Program-made: the position numbers and the translations under genes
Shown: piece by piece, positions 46,377 through 56,353 of the stretch
Position numbering within the stretch: the stretch's first letter is position 1
Layout: every line of letters begins with the position of its first letter
The notes under the pieces: model-generated
Databases searched by the model: none
What the model was told of the DNA's origin: nothing
The model's input: only the letters and a program-made list of their open reading frames with translations
Origin: Bathynomus jamesi
Taxonomy: Eukaryota; Arthropoda; Malacostraca; Isopoda; Cirolanidae
Direction: 5' to 3'
Length of the DNA: 64,000 nucleotides
Assembly: GCA_023014485.1 (NCBI GenBank)
Contig: JAJOZX010005518.1
Span: forward strand, 1-64,000

Positions 46377-47734
46377 AATTTATCAATTATCGGTAGAAAT
46401 GCAGTGGTCCGAAATGAATCTCTTGGTGTCAGGTTCGTATCTTCGGCAGTTCCGATTTCGTCATGATGGCGCTTTTTCTTCTTTGTGCGTTGAGTCGATT
46501 CCTTGTATACTCGATGACCACACTTTCTGATGCCCTGGTCCTCGAATTCTTCAAATCTTGATCTGAGATCTTCAACAAATTGCAGTAGTGATTTCAGCAA
46601 GAGGGTGGCTGAGTCTAACGACATTCCTTGTTTTTGCAGAGATGCATTCGTTTTTTGAAATCGTTCGAGAATGGTGTTCCATAAAACCAATAAAATGGCT
46701 GTTTCGAGTTGTTGAAGCTGTTTAGACAATCCCCTGGCTTCGATCCTGGCTTCCGCAGTTTGGCTGGTATCTGCTGCTAACTCATCCAGTACCACGATAT
46801 TCTCGGCGTAGCCTTCGGTTAAAGATTGGACAGCATCTGATCTGGCTGACCAGCGGGTATCGGAGAGACCTTTGTCGACCTTTAGTTTCTCACTACGGGA
46901 ACTACTATCGAGAACCTCTCCATGTCTACGCCATCGGTATGTCGAGGAGACGAGAAACGTGTAGACATTCTGAATGAGCATAAACAATTCAACGGCTGCT
47001 GTGCAACTGTCCACTGCTGATTTACCCACAAGATTCAGTGAGTGGCACATGCATGGCACAAACTCAGCATACGGAGATTTTGACTTGATGTGGCTCTTTA
47101 CGCCATTGTATTTCCCTGCCATATTGCTTGCGTTATCATAAGACTGTCCTCTGCAGTCTCCAATTCGAATGCCATGCGTCTCCAGAAAGTTGAGGACCAC
47201 GTCGGCGATTCCTTTCTCTGTATGTATGTTCATAGGTATGAACTGTAGAAATCGCTCGACGGACCCAGACTCAACCACATATCGGACGGTGAAGCACAGT
47301 TGATCGGTGTCGGAAACATCAGGCGTAGAGTCGACGGATAGAGAGTAGTATTTTGACTGCTGGATTTCTCGGATAATGGTCTGAAGTACTTTATCGGCCA
47401 TCAACAGTATGAGTTCCTCGCAAATGAAATGAGAGAGATACGAGGTGTGTCCGCTACCTTTGTTGGCATGCTCGCCTATATGCGCAGCTAGAAAACTGTC
47501 ATACTTACTTAAATGTTCCAAAATTCCGTAATAGTTGCCGTTGTTTGGTGAACCGAAATGGGAGTCTTGTCCACGAATTGCTAGTCCTCGTGATGTGATA
47601 TACTTGATAACGTCGACACAGCGCCGCAAAACTCCCTGCCAGTAGTTGCACTCCTTTTCAAACTGGTTCACCAGTTTCGAATCAACACGACCGGAGACAG
47701 ACTTTCTAACCAACAAATATCTCATCGACTCCAT
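46301..47734 (-). CDS. hAT transposase (ZMYM1/TTF-type), main part
   Basis: 477 residues. SVDSTPDVSDTDQ around residue 135 holds the first catalytic Asp; GQSYDNASNMAGKY has the second at residue 200; CMCHSLNL (228-235) is the CxxH motif of hAT proteins. The alpha-helical insertion follows. Just upstream in the same frame (47,740-47,885) is a TTF-type zinc-finger-like stretch (CVYCFVCKLITRAESKF). The C-terminal dimerisation region continues in another frame (45,855-46,376), so one frameshift lies near 46,310-46,376. The domain order equals that of zinc finger MYM-type 1-like and 'TTF-type zinc finger with hAT dimerisation' proteins. Function: cut-and-paste transposition in the nucleus. Confidence 0.85.
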   Translation of the reverse strand: MESMRYLLVRKSVSGRVDSKLVNQFEKECNYWQGVLRRCVDVIKYITSRGLAIRGQDSHFGSPNNGNYYGILEHLSKYDSFLAAHIGEHANKGSGHTSYLSHFICEELILLMADKVLQTIIREIQQSKYYSLSVDSTPDVSDTDQLCFTVRYVVESGSVERFLQFIPMNIHTEKGIADVVLNFLETHGIRIGDCRGQSYDNASNMAGKYNGVKSHIKSKSPYAEFVPCMCHSLNLVGKSAVDSCTAAVELFMLIQNVYTFLVSSTYRWRRHGEVLDSSSRSEKLKVDKGLSDTRWSARSDAVQSLTEGYAENIVVLDELAADTSQTAEARIEARGLSKQLQQLETAILLVLWNTILERFQKTNASLQKQGMSLDSATLLLKSLLQFVEDLRSRFEEFEDQGIRKCGHRVYKESTQRTKKKKRHHDEIGTAEDTNLTPRDSFRTTAFLPIIDKLCTTLNIVWKSTLSCRKDLDFCISF

Positions 47735-47904
47735 ATGTTGCTCACATTTTCCATGTACTTCGACCGATTGTCTACCATGCTTCCAGTCGTTGAACCCGAT
47801 TGTGAACTTGCTCTCCGCCCTCGTTATTAATTTACAGACAAAACAGTAAACACAGCCTGTGGACTCAAAATAGCACAGCTATGACACCTCAATCCTCTCA
47901 TTCG

Positions 47905-48473
47905 TCAGGCTATGTTTCTTAACAAATAATATCTTCGTACATCGACGTGTTGTACCACTTTCAGTAGTTGAAGAGTTACTGAAGTCGCTGTCGTAATTTC
48001 GGCAATCTGATGTTCCCGCTCTATCCAGAACTCTCTACAGTCATCGGTCAGCACTTGTGGCCACAAACCAATGTCATTAATTGCATGTCCTGAAGCTGGT
48101 GGGCCTGCTGAACGCACTGACGTAGACGGGTCTTCTGAAGACGCAGCTACTGATGTAGCGGAGGCAACTGGTGGGCCTGCTGAAGGGTTGACGTAGACGA
48201 GTCTCCTGAAAATGCAGCTGCTGAAGTAGTGGAGGTAGCTGCTGGGCTTGCTGAACGCACTGACGTAGACGCGTCTTCTTAAAACGCAGCTGCTGAAGTA
48301 GTGGAGGCAGCTGGTGGGCCTGCTGAAGGGGCTGACTTAGTTGCTGGTGATTTAATCCAATTAGTCAGTTTCGTCACCGTCGCAAGAAACTCTTCTCTGC
48401 GCTTCTTATCCTTACGCTTTTCACTACCGGGTTTATATTTCCTCCTTCGATCCCTGTCACGGCTCGTTTCCAT
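47905..48473 (-). pseudogene. hAT transposase N-terminal part, broken
   Basis: 48,473-48,279 starts METSRDRDRRRKYKPGSEKR, a basic region, followed by an Ala/Pro/Ser-rich low-complexity stretch. That stretch is repeated three times with small changes (48,090-48,345: agctgctgggcctgctgaa...). 48,117-47,905 (LWPQVLTDDCREFWIEREHQ) leads to the TTF finger. The frame is lost between the parts. Confidence 0.55.
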
Positions 48474-48777
48474 GTTGTACGTATTACAATGCCAACAATA
48501 ACAACATAAATCATGAATCTACAACAGAAACAACAAGAAGTAAGTTAGTAACAACATTAGAAATGAGTAACACTAACAAGAACAACAAATTAAACACCAT
48601 CAAAGCGGATATTAGAATGCCTGATGCCATCCCGCCTGCCAGAAAAAGTAAAACTCGTCGCAGATAGCAAATACGTGACGTTTAATTTTTTCAATTGAAA
48701 TTTGCGGGGCCCATCGGGCGCGGGGCCTTGGACATTTGCCCGGTGCGCCACCCCCTAACTGCGGCCCTGAGCAATAG

Positions 48778-50155
48778 TATAATGAAGAATGCTGGATGGG
48801 ATGTAATAAGAAGTCTGACAAAATTATTCAATGTAATTCCAAAGACTTACAATATCCCAGAGCAGTGGAACAATATGAAAATAATATCAATTTACAAAAG
48901 AGGTGATAGAATGGACATAGGTAATAGGAGTGGGATATTCATAACAAGTATAGTTAGTAAAATGTTTGAGAAAGTTAGACTAAATAAGAGAGAAGTGACT
49001 GGAATCGTGGATTAAGTATGTACCAATATGGAGGAATAGAAGGGAAATCAACAACAGACCACATACTAACGTTGAATGCAATAATTGACTATAATAAATA
49101 TCTATTTAACAATAAATATGATGGTTTGGGGAATGCTGTAAAATGTTTTGACAAGCTAGAGTTGAAGGACTGCATCAAAGAAGCATCAAAAGTAATAGGC
49201 CCAGAAGAAGCACTACTAATATACAACTTAAACAAAAATGGTACAATACAATTAAAAACACCTGTAGGTGACACAAGACCAAGAAATATAGAAGAGTTAG
49301 TCAAACAAGGCACGTCTCTGGGACACAGACTGTGCTTAGTGGACACAGATAGAGTAAATAATATGGGTAAATGCCTAACAAGAATAAGGGAAATAGAAAT
49401 TCAATCATGTATATTTATGGATGATATAATGCAGGCATCAAGTAACTTAGGAGTAATAGAAAAAGCAATTAGTAATTGTAGATCAATGGAAATACTAAAA
49501 AACTTTACATTTAATAATAAAGAAGAGAAATAAGCAGCAATGACAATAAATGTGATGAGAAGAAAAGTACCTGAAATGAGGACAATTAACAAAGTGAAAA
49601 TGGGAAGTATAGAACAAGTGCAAGAATACAAGGGACAATGGTTCAGTAGCAGGCAGAGGTGATCACTAAACACATATAGAAAAGAAGAAAAGTAAGATAA
49701 ATTTCATGATAGCAGATCAAAAGAGATATGGAGAGCCAGCTAAAGTAGGCCATTGGACAATGAAGGTGAAACTAAAATTGTATGAAACCATAATAGTACC
49801 TACAATATTTTATGGAATGAAAACATGGACGAAAACAAGGACAAAGGATATTGAAGAAGTGGAACAAATGGAGGGAAGCATTCTAAGGGAAATAACAGGA
49901 ATGAAATGTAGTACCCCATATTGGGGATTATTAGCTGAATTAGGAGTGTGGACAGTCAAAGAAAAAATTGGATACAAGAAGATAATGCTAATGAACAATA
50001 TATTAAACTCAAATGAGGATAGATTAATTAAAATGATAACCAAAGATCAGTTGGAAAATCCATACCCAGGATGTTGGGCAGAGGAAGTGGCAGAAATGTA
50101 CAAATTATATAAAGCAACATTAGAGGACTTAAAAATGATGAAAAAAGTGAATTAA
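48778..50155 (+). pseudogene. LINE reverse transcriptase, frameshifted
   Basis: Resumes right after the hAT (NSIMKNAGWDVIRSLTKLFN). It continues with WNNMKIISIYKRGDRMDIGN and GGIEGKSTTDHILTLNAIID (49,018-49,533 frame), KCFDKL, VKQGTSLGHRLC, and FMDD at ~49,417-49,428, which stands where Y/F-x-D-D catalytic residues are expected. The C-terminal part is at 49,706-50,155 (VKLKLYETIIVPTIFYGMKT, as in many LINE RTs). Stops at 49,014 and 49,531 break it. Confidence 0.78.
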
Positions 50156-50700
50156 AGAAAAGTGTACGACAAAAAATTAATCAATACTTACAGGAAGAAC
50201 TAATAAAGAGGAAAACTAAAATGAAAAACTAAGATTCATTGATGAATTTAAAAGAAAATCGTATATTGAAAATATGAAAGAAAAAGATATGAAGATTATA
50301 AGGGAAAGCCGATTAAATATGGTAGAGGTGAAAGAAAACTTAAAGGAAAATATAAGGACATGAAATGTGAAGGATGCAGGAGAGAGAATGAAACCACAGA
50401 GCACTTGTTTCATTGTGAAAAACTAAGAAACATAGTGGGGGGAGATGATGGGAGTAGAGAATATAAATAAACCAGAAAGTATAAAAAAATTATATAGTAA
50501 AAATAATGGAAATAGAAGGAGACAGTACTAATAGGAGATACAGTGTAGAGATTCTGCACAGGAAACGCGTGCTGATCCGTAGGATCAAGCGAGAAAATTC
50601 TGGAACCTGGAACCTGGAACATCTGTGAAGTAACAGTTCCAAATGCTGACGTAGAACTAAATTTAATCCACTTAATATGTAGCCAATTTGATCTTAGGCT

Positions 50701-51149
50701 GGAAGAATAGAGAACATACTGTAGCACAGAAAAAAGTTAAAGATTTTCTGAGATACACTTTATTGTAAATGCTTTTAGAGGAAAGATCAAAGTGGAGCAG
50801 AACATTCAGGTTATCTTTAACATCATGTGAACTTTTTTTCCCTCATTCCTTCCTTCCTTCCTTCTAATTGGAAATTTTTATCCTCTTTCTTTAGTGCAAG
50901 GAGGGAAATAAACTTCCTGCACTCGGATCAAAACAAAATTTCTACTCTCTCAACACTCTTTTAATGTTCTCATGGAAAATAAGCGTCTTTAGATTAAACT
51001 CTATAAAAGTTATAAAGATATTTTAAAATATGGCTTACAATTTTTTTTCAAAAAATTTAAAATTAATTTATTTATATTTGATGATTAACCCTTTGAGTAA
51101 AACTGTAAAAGTCTACGTATTAAAAAGTAAATATCGTCCAACATTTACA
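50701..51149. other. AT-rich sequence without recognised features
   Basis: Contains a short (CTTC)n run at ~50,846-50,864; otherwise no frame or repeat that I can support. Confidence 0.4.
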
Positions 51150-51524
51150 TCTATACTATAATAAGAGAGCTGTCCGTCTGTCCGTCTGTCCGTCACACTT
51201 TCAGAAATTGTGAGAAAAAATTGTGAGAAAAAAATTCAGAAATTGTAAAAAAAATTCAGAAATTGTATTACGGGCGGCAATGTGAAGCTCAAGATTTTCA
51301 TGACTGTGTTCTTTTCTGTAGTTTAGCAATGGGGGAAGGGTAGGGGTGGGGGTAATGGGGGAGGGGGTTAGCCCCCAAGTTGTATGAATGGGGGTGAGGA
51401 GGTTTTGGGAGATACCAGATTCAGAAATGTTGACACAATGTGAAGCTCAAAATTTTCACGGCTGGGTTCTTTTTTTGTAGTTTAGCCCGTCTAACCGTCA
51501 GCGAAGCGGCGGGAACTGTACTAG
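51150..51524 (+). mobile_element. Non-autonomous Helitron, 375 bp
   Basis: Preceded by A, it starts TCTATACTATAATAAGAGAG, followed by gtccgtctgtccgtctgtcc. It ends cgtcagcgaagcggcggg, aactgta, CTAG (51,521-51,524), then T. The interior has the tgtgaagctcaagattttca block twice and a G-rich tract (51,335-51,372) equivalent to the C-rich tract of 13,810-14,731 when both are read in element orientation. No coding. Confidence 0.72.
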
Positions 51525-51989
51525 TCTTAAATAATGTGAAAAGTCAAACCATAAATAGGAATGTATTACTCAAAATTTAAAGCTTCACATTTAAAACTTT
51601 GCAAACAATTTTTTTAGCTTTGTCTCTCGTGTCAGTACTAAATGTAAATATACTCTGGTCACGATTTAAACCGAGTTTATATAAGTATGAACAAAAGTAA
51701 GTTCAGCTTGTTTGTAACAAAATCCCAAACATACCAGTAGTGCTGTTTTAGACGAGTGCAACCCCGCAAATTTCTCCTCAGGATAATGTTTCAGGAAGAT
51801 GAGAGAAATCGAAAGGCAACGCATAAAATAATCAATCGGTGGATAGAAGAAGGATAGAAAGCACTGAATGAAGAGGAAATGCAGAAAATGAATGAGAAAT
51901 TAAAGGTTAGTTCATTTTTTGAAGTGAGAAAGTTGGAAATAAAACAATAATTTTCAGGAGAGAATGAAGAGATATTGTTTTCCCCTGGT
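51525..51989. other. Sequence without recognised gene
   Basis: Mixed AT-rich sequence. The last ~150 bp (from 51,790) is Lys/Glu-codon-like and leads into the minisatellite (cggtggatagaagaaggatag). Possibly part of the same ancestral repeat or coding stretch. Confidence 0.35.
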
Positions 51990-52795
51990 GTTTGGAATGA
52001 TGGAGGTTGGTTGGGAACTGTTAATGAATATGAAACTGAAAATGGAAATGAAAAGAAAAGTTTGTCGAGTCTTGTATGGGTTGACGGAGCTGAAAAGAGG
52101 AATGAAAAAGAAAGTTTGTCCCCTCTTGTCGGATAGATGGAGGCATCCAAGGAGGGTCTGGTTTGAATCAATATGAAGGTGATAAAAGGAATGAAAAAGA
52201 AAGTTTGTCGTCTCTTGTATGGTTAGAGGGAGGCGTCCCAGGATGGTCGAGTATGAATCAGTATGAAGCTGAAGAGAGGAATGAAGGAAAAAGTTTGTCG
52301 CCTCTTGTATGAATAGATCAAGGCATCCCAGGAAGGTCGGGTTTGAATCAATATGAAGGAGATAAAAGGAATGAAAAAGAAAGTTTGTCGTCTCTTGTAT
52401 GGTTAGAGGGAGGCGTCCCAGGATGGTCGAGTGTGAATCAGTATGAAACTAAAGAGAGGAATGAAGGAAAAAGTTTGTCGCCTCTTGTATGGATAGATCA
52501 AGGCATCCCAGGAGGGTCTGGTTTGAATCAATATGAAGGTGATAAAAGGAATGAAAAAGAAAGTTTGTCGTCTCTTGTATGGTTAGAGGGAGGCGTCCCA
52601 GGATGGTCGAGTGTGAATCAGTATGAAACTGAAGAGAGGAATGAAGGAAAAAGTTTGTCGCCTCTTGTATGGATAGATCAAGGCATCCCAGGAGGGTCGG
52701 GTTTGAATCAATATGAATGTGATAAAAGGAATGAAAAGAAAGTTTGTCGCCTGTTGCATCGAATGATGGAGTGGACCGAGGGTAGTAGGGTGTAA
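51990..52795. repeat. 90-bp minisatellite in a 180-bp higher-order unit
   Basis: gtttgaatcaatatgaagg recurs at 52,161, 52,341, 52,521 and 52,701 (180-bp steps). A variant gt(a/g)tgaatcagtatgaa lies halfway between (52,251, 52,431, 52,611). The earlier copies (51,990-52,160) are more diverged. Because 90 is a multiple of three, one plus-strand frame is open from 52,343 to 52,795. It gives a 30-residue repeat of the form NQYE...RNE.ESLS.LVW...G.PG.S; each pair of repeats is 60 residues. There is no similarity that I recognise and no sign of start, splice or polyadenylation context. Confidence 0.9.
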
Positions 52796-53084
52796 ATAAA
52801 TATGAACTTGAAAAAAGGAATGGAGAAGAAAGTTTGTAGACTTTTGTACGGAATGATGAAGGAAAGAAGAATAAATTTTGTCGCTTGTTCTAGAGAATGA
52901 TCGAGTGTTTCCGGTGTGATAAGTTGTGAGTTTATACAAAACTAAAGAATGGCGTCACTGGAGAACAAATTGAGAATAATAAAAACTTAGTAGCTCATTC
53001 ATTCTACTCTTCAGCGAATGAAAGCTATTATCTATTTGGTCAGTATTCGAGAGATGCACGGCCTCCGAATTCAGATTTTCTATT
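52796..53084. other. Flank between minisatellite and satellite
   Basis: Degenerate copies of the aaagtttgt words continue to ~52,890. After that, ordinary AT-rich sequence with no feature seen. Confidence 0.4.
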
Positions 53085-53612
53085 CATACCCCACCCCATT
53101 CATTACCCCACCCCATTCATTACCCCACCCCATTTATTACCCCACCCCATTACCCCACCCCATTACCCCACCCCATTATCCCATCACCCCACCATTCTCA
53201 CCCATTACCCCACCACTCTCCCCCATTACCCCAACCCTCTCCCCCATTACCGCCACCCCTCTCCCCCATCACTCCCCCTCTCCTCCATTACCCCCACCCC
53301 ACCCCACTCCATTACCCCATCCAAAAAAGTAAAAAACGCCATTACCCCATTACCCTCATCCCTCCCACCCCATTACCCCACCCCATTACCCCATTACCCC
53401 ATCCCATTACCCCACCCCTCTCCCCCATCACCCCACCACTCTCCCACATTACCCCACCAATCTCCGCCATTACCCGACCCCTCTCCTCCATTACCCCACC
53501 CCTCTCCCCCATCACTCCCCCCTCTCCTCCATTACCCCCACCCCACCCCCACTCCATTAACGCATCCAAGAAAGTAAAAAACGCCATTACCCCCATCCCT
53601 CCTCCAATTACC

Positions 53613-53704
53613 ATATGTTGGGGTAAATGTGATAAATTGGTAATTATGCATATTTACCGGTAATTATGCATAATTACCAATTTATTACATTTACCCCAAC
53701 ATAT
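53613..53704. repeat. ~92-bp palindrome, first of nine copies
   Basis: atatgttggggtaaatgtga... folds on ...tcacatttaccccaacatat with arms of ~40 bp and a short centre (tttaccggtaa, itself nearly symmetric). Further copies: 54,167-54,258, 56,823-56,914, 57,522-57,613, ~57,951-58,041, 61,378-61,469, 62,096-62,185, ~63,060-63,150, 63,807-63,898. Several copies are perfect or have paired or single changes. The whole can extrude as a cruciform, or as an RNA hairpin if transcribed. Confidence 0.92.
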
Positions 53705-54453
53705 ATATGTATATGTATATTGGTACTTACGTATTATCGGGACAACCAAACTGTTTATTATGTATTTCTGCTCTCGTCATTTTTGTTTTCGAAGTACTTA
53801 CATTCACTGGAACTTTCAGATGTGCCGTTTAGTCTGTGCACGGTTCCGAAGAAAGCGGACAGACACACAGACACATTATAGCTCAATAGTATGATGTATA
53901 ACAAGCGGTAGCTCGCAATCGCTCGCGACCGTTTACAACTTGGCCCTCCGGGCTGGTAGCACTGTGACATATACTGCTATATACCCCATTACCCCACCCC
54001 ATTACCCCATTACCCCATTACCCCACCCTCTCCCCCATTACCCCACCCCTCTCCCCTTTCACTCCCCCCTCTCCTCCATTACCCCACCCCACCCCCAGTC
54101 CATAACCCATCCAAAAAAGTAAAAAACGCCATTACCCCCATTACCCACATCCCTCCCCCAATTACCATATGTTGGGGTAAATGTGATAAATTGGTAATTA
54201 TGCATATTTACCGGTAATTATGCATAATTACCAATTTATCACATTTACCCCAACATATATATGTATATGTATATTGGTATTTACGTATTATCGGGACTAC
54301 CAAACTGTTTATTATGTATTTTTGCTCTCGTCATTTTCGTTTTCGAAGTACTTACATTCACTGGTAATAGACATTAAATAGCTCGTGCTCGGCCGCGGAG
54401 TGACCTAGGAGCGGAAAACCTGACAGAGCACATGGGCAGCTCATGGGTTATCA

Positions 54454-56353
54454 CTTAGGGTAGTCAAAAGTTGACCGAAAAAATTAAGGAAGTTGATCTT
54501 ACGAATTGAAAAAATTGACTTATAAAGTTGCCTTTACTTTCAATAATAAAGACGATACTTTAATTACTTATTCTTGCTCTTCTACATCAGTTGACCGATT
54601 GTGGTAAATTATGAAGTATTTGCCGACATTTTCTGGCAAAAAATTGCGATCCTTACTTAATAATTTATTAAGCATGGAGAAAGATCTCTCTACAGCGCAG
54701 TTGTTGGTTGACATTGCAAAAGCTGACCATAAACTGTTGGTGAGATTTCAGGTCTACTGAGGTTAATTATTTCACAAATACCACTTGTCTTGAGTCTTGT
54801 TTCAATGTATTGTTTGACTGAACACATATCTTCGCCAAGGTTGATAGAAGAAATGGTTTCATATGCCTCTCTAATGGTGCAATCAGATGCTTCCATCCTA
54901 GTCACTAAGCTAGCAATCAAACTATAATTAATTTTGATTGACATTAGTTGCTTTGGCAGTTTTTCATTAGTAACACTCTCTTTAGCCTTCTGAACAATGA
55001 TTCCTTCATCTTCAGAATTTTCCACAATTGTCTTCACATTTGGAAAATTGTCTGCATAATAAAAAGCAGCGTTCAGCCAGCTTGCCCAACGTGTTACAAT
55101 CGGTTCTGGAGGAGTTCCTATTTCAGCAAACAATTCCTTCCTTCTTTTGTTTTTAAGAGTAGAAGCCTTGACACATGCAATTAAAGTGTCAACATCACTA
55201 TAAAATGCTCTTATTTGCATCGCACAATTATGCAACAGATGCGCAAGACACGTTACATGGAAAAGTCTTGGAAAAAGTTGCTTGAGTGTCGCTCCAGCTG
55301 ACACCATGTAACGAGCTGCATCAGACAGAAGTAAACAGAAATTTTCTCTAGGTATCTCGAATTCTTTTACAGTATCGTCAATCTTGTGTATGACAGTTCG
55401 TGCATTAACATTTCCAAGAAGAACATCGCACCTGATTAAATATGTTTTCTTGGGAACATCAATAGATCCAGCAAGTATGTTCAAATATTTTGAGCCCCTT
55501 ACTTCACTTTCATCAACAATTAGGAAAACTAATTTACCCTCTAGCAAATGTTTTATTCTACTTAACTCGCTTTCTGCCTGTTTCATTGCTATTGATCCGC
55601 AAGCTGACACGCAAGGCACTGCTACACCTAACTCAGAGAACAATTGTTTCACATGAGGGTTGCTCAACTTATGAAGAGGTATGTTGGCTGACAGAAATGT
55701 AGTCACAAGTTTTTCCGAAAAATCTGAAGACTTGTACTTTAAAAGGGTTTGCGTCTTTTCATTTCCCACATTTTGGTCTATACCACGCTGGTGCTTTTGG
55801 GTAGAGCGATGTTTATCCACAAAAAAAGATTTGTCATGCTTGACCACAACACAACAAATCTGACAGTATAGCTCATTTTTTCCTGAACAAATGAATTCAT
55901 TAGGATATTTTGCAATTATAGCGCGCACTTTAGCAATAGAACTAACTGCAACTTTTGGCATTTTAAATATCTGAAATCAAAAGAAATCGAAAACAGTGAA
56001 ATCACAAATCAGAAAAAATCACAAATCAAAAATGGTAACCAGTAACCACAATACATACAACACAACCACATCCAAAACCAGAACGGACATAACTGAATAA
56101 GACAAATACGAGCAGCGAAGTTGCCAGTTAACCAAAAAGATGCCAATTTTTAGTTATTTTAATTATTTATTTCAAAAAATTGAATTATTTACCTCATTGC
56201 TATTTTTCGACCTAACAGGTAAAAGTTGACTTTTGGTTGACCTATTAACTTTGGTAATATACCCCCTACAGGGTTTTTATTGCATTTTCAGTCGTTCCAG
56301 CGAAAACTGCCCCACAGGAAACAATTTGACTTTATTGACTTTTGACCGCCCGA
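54454..56353 (-). mobile_element. hAT transposon inserted in a satellite unit
   Basis: The undisturbed unit (57,795-57,815) reads catgggttatcagttggtgg. Here gttatca occurs on both sides of the insert (54,447-54,453 and 56,354-56,360); the eighth base differs (g/a), consistent with an 8-bp hAT duplication. The ends are gggtagtcaaaagttgacc and, complemented, cgggcggtcaaaagtcaat. Encodes a transposase on the minus strand. Confidence 0.88.
54690..55961 (-). CDS. hAT transposase, CGGBP1-like, C-terminal frameshift
   Basis: 423 residues starting MPKVAVSSIAKVRAII. A BED-like zinc finger lies at C33/C36 ... H51/H57. FLIVDESEVRGSKY holds the first catalytic Asp (D150), LLLSDAARYM the second (D214), and CLAHLLHNC the CxxH motif (238-246). 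The frame ends LLQCQPTTAL. In another frame just beyond (about 54,740-54,600) is NNCAVERSFSMLNKLLSKDR, the hAT dimerisation motif, so a single frameshift removes the C terminus from this product. By memory it is closest to CGGBP1-like hAT proteins. The element is otherwise intact and relatively young. Confidence 0.83.
   Translation of the reverse strand: MPKVAVSSIAKVRAIIAKYPNEFICSGKNELYCQICCVVVKHDKSFFVDKHRSTQKHQRGIDQNVGNEKTQTLLKYKSSDFSEKLVTTFLSANIPLHKLSNPHVKQLFSELGVAVPCVSACGSIAMKQAESELSRIKHLLEGKLVFLIVDESEVRGSKYLNILAGSIDVPKKTYLIRCDVLLGNVNARTVIHKIDDTVKEFEIPRENFCLLLSDAARYMVSAGATLKQLFPRLFHVTCLAHLLHNCAMQIRAFYSDVDTLIACVKASTLKNKRRKELFAEIGTPPEPIVTRWASWLNAAFYYADNFPNVKTIVENSEDEGIIVQKAKESVTNEKLPKQLMSIKINYSLIASLVTRMEASDCTIREAYETISSINLGEDMCSVKQYIETRLKTSGICEIINLSRPEISPTVYGQLLQCQPTTAL

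Larger units (their letters stand above)
45492..48769 (-). mobile_element. hAT transposon (ZMYM1-like), 3,278 bp with both ends
   Basis: Ends: caggggcgcatttacag on the left, and cagggccgcagttaggg read inward from the right. A perfect 8-bp target duplication, agcaatag, sits on both sides. Internally it encodes a TTF-zinc-finger/hAT transposase on the minus strand. It is inserted into the RT of the LINE at 44,405-50,700 and is therefore younger than it. Confidence 0.93.
44405..50700 (+). mobile_element. Non-LTR retrotransposon, 5'-truncated, split by a hAT
   Basis: The order on the plus strand is the end of an endonuclease domain (LICGDFNW from ~44,432; YSDHCAMMC near 44,716), a basic linker, the RT (interrupted at 45,492-48,769) and a C-terminal zinc knuckle near 50,360-50,420 (KCEGCRRENETTEHLFHC). 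The codons are AT-rich and Lys/Glu-heavy, unlike the CR1-like element. The 3' end is not sharply defined (~50,700). The LINE clade cannot be fixed by eye. Confidence 0.75.
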
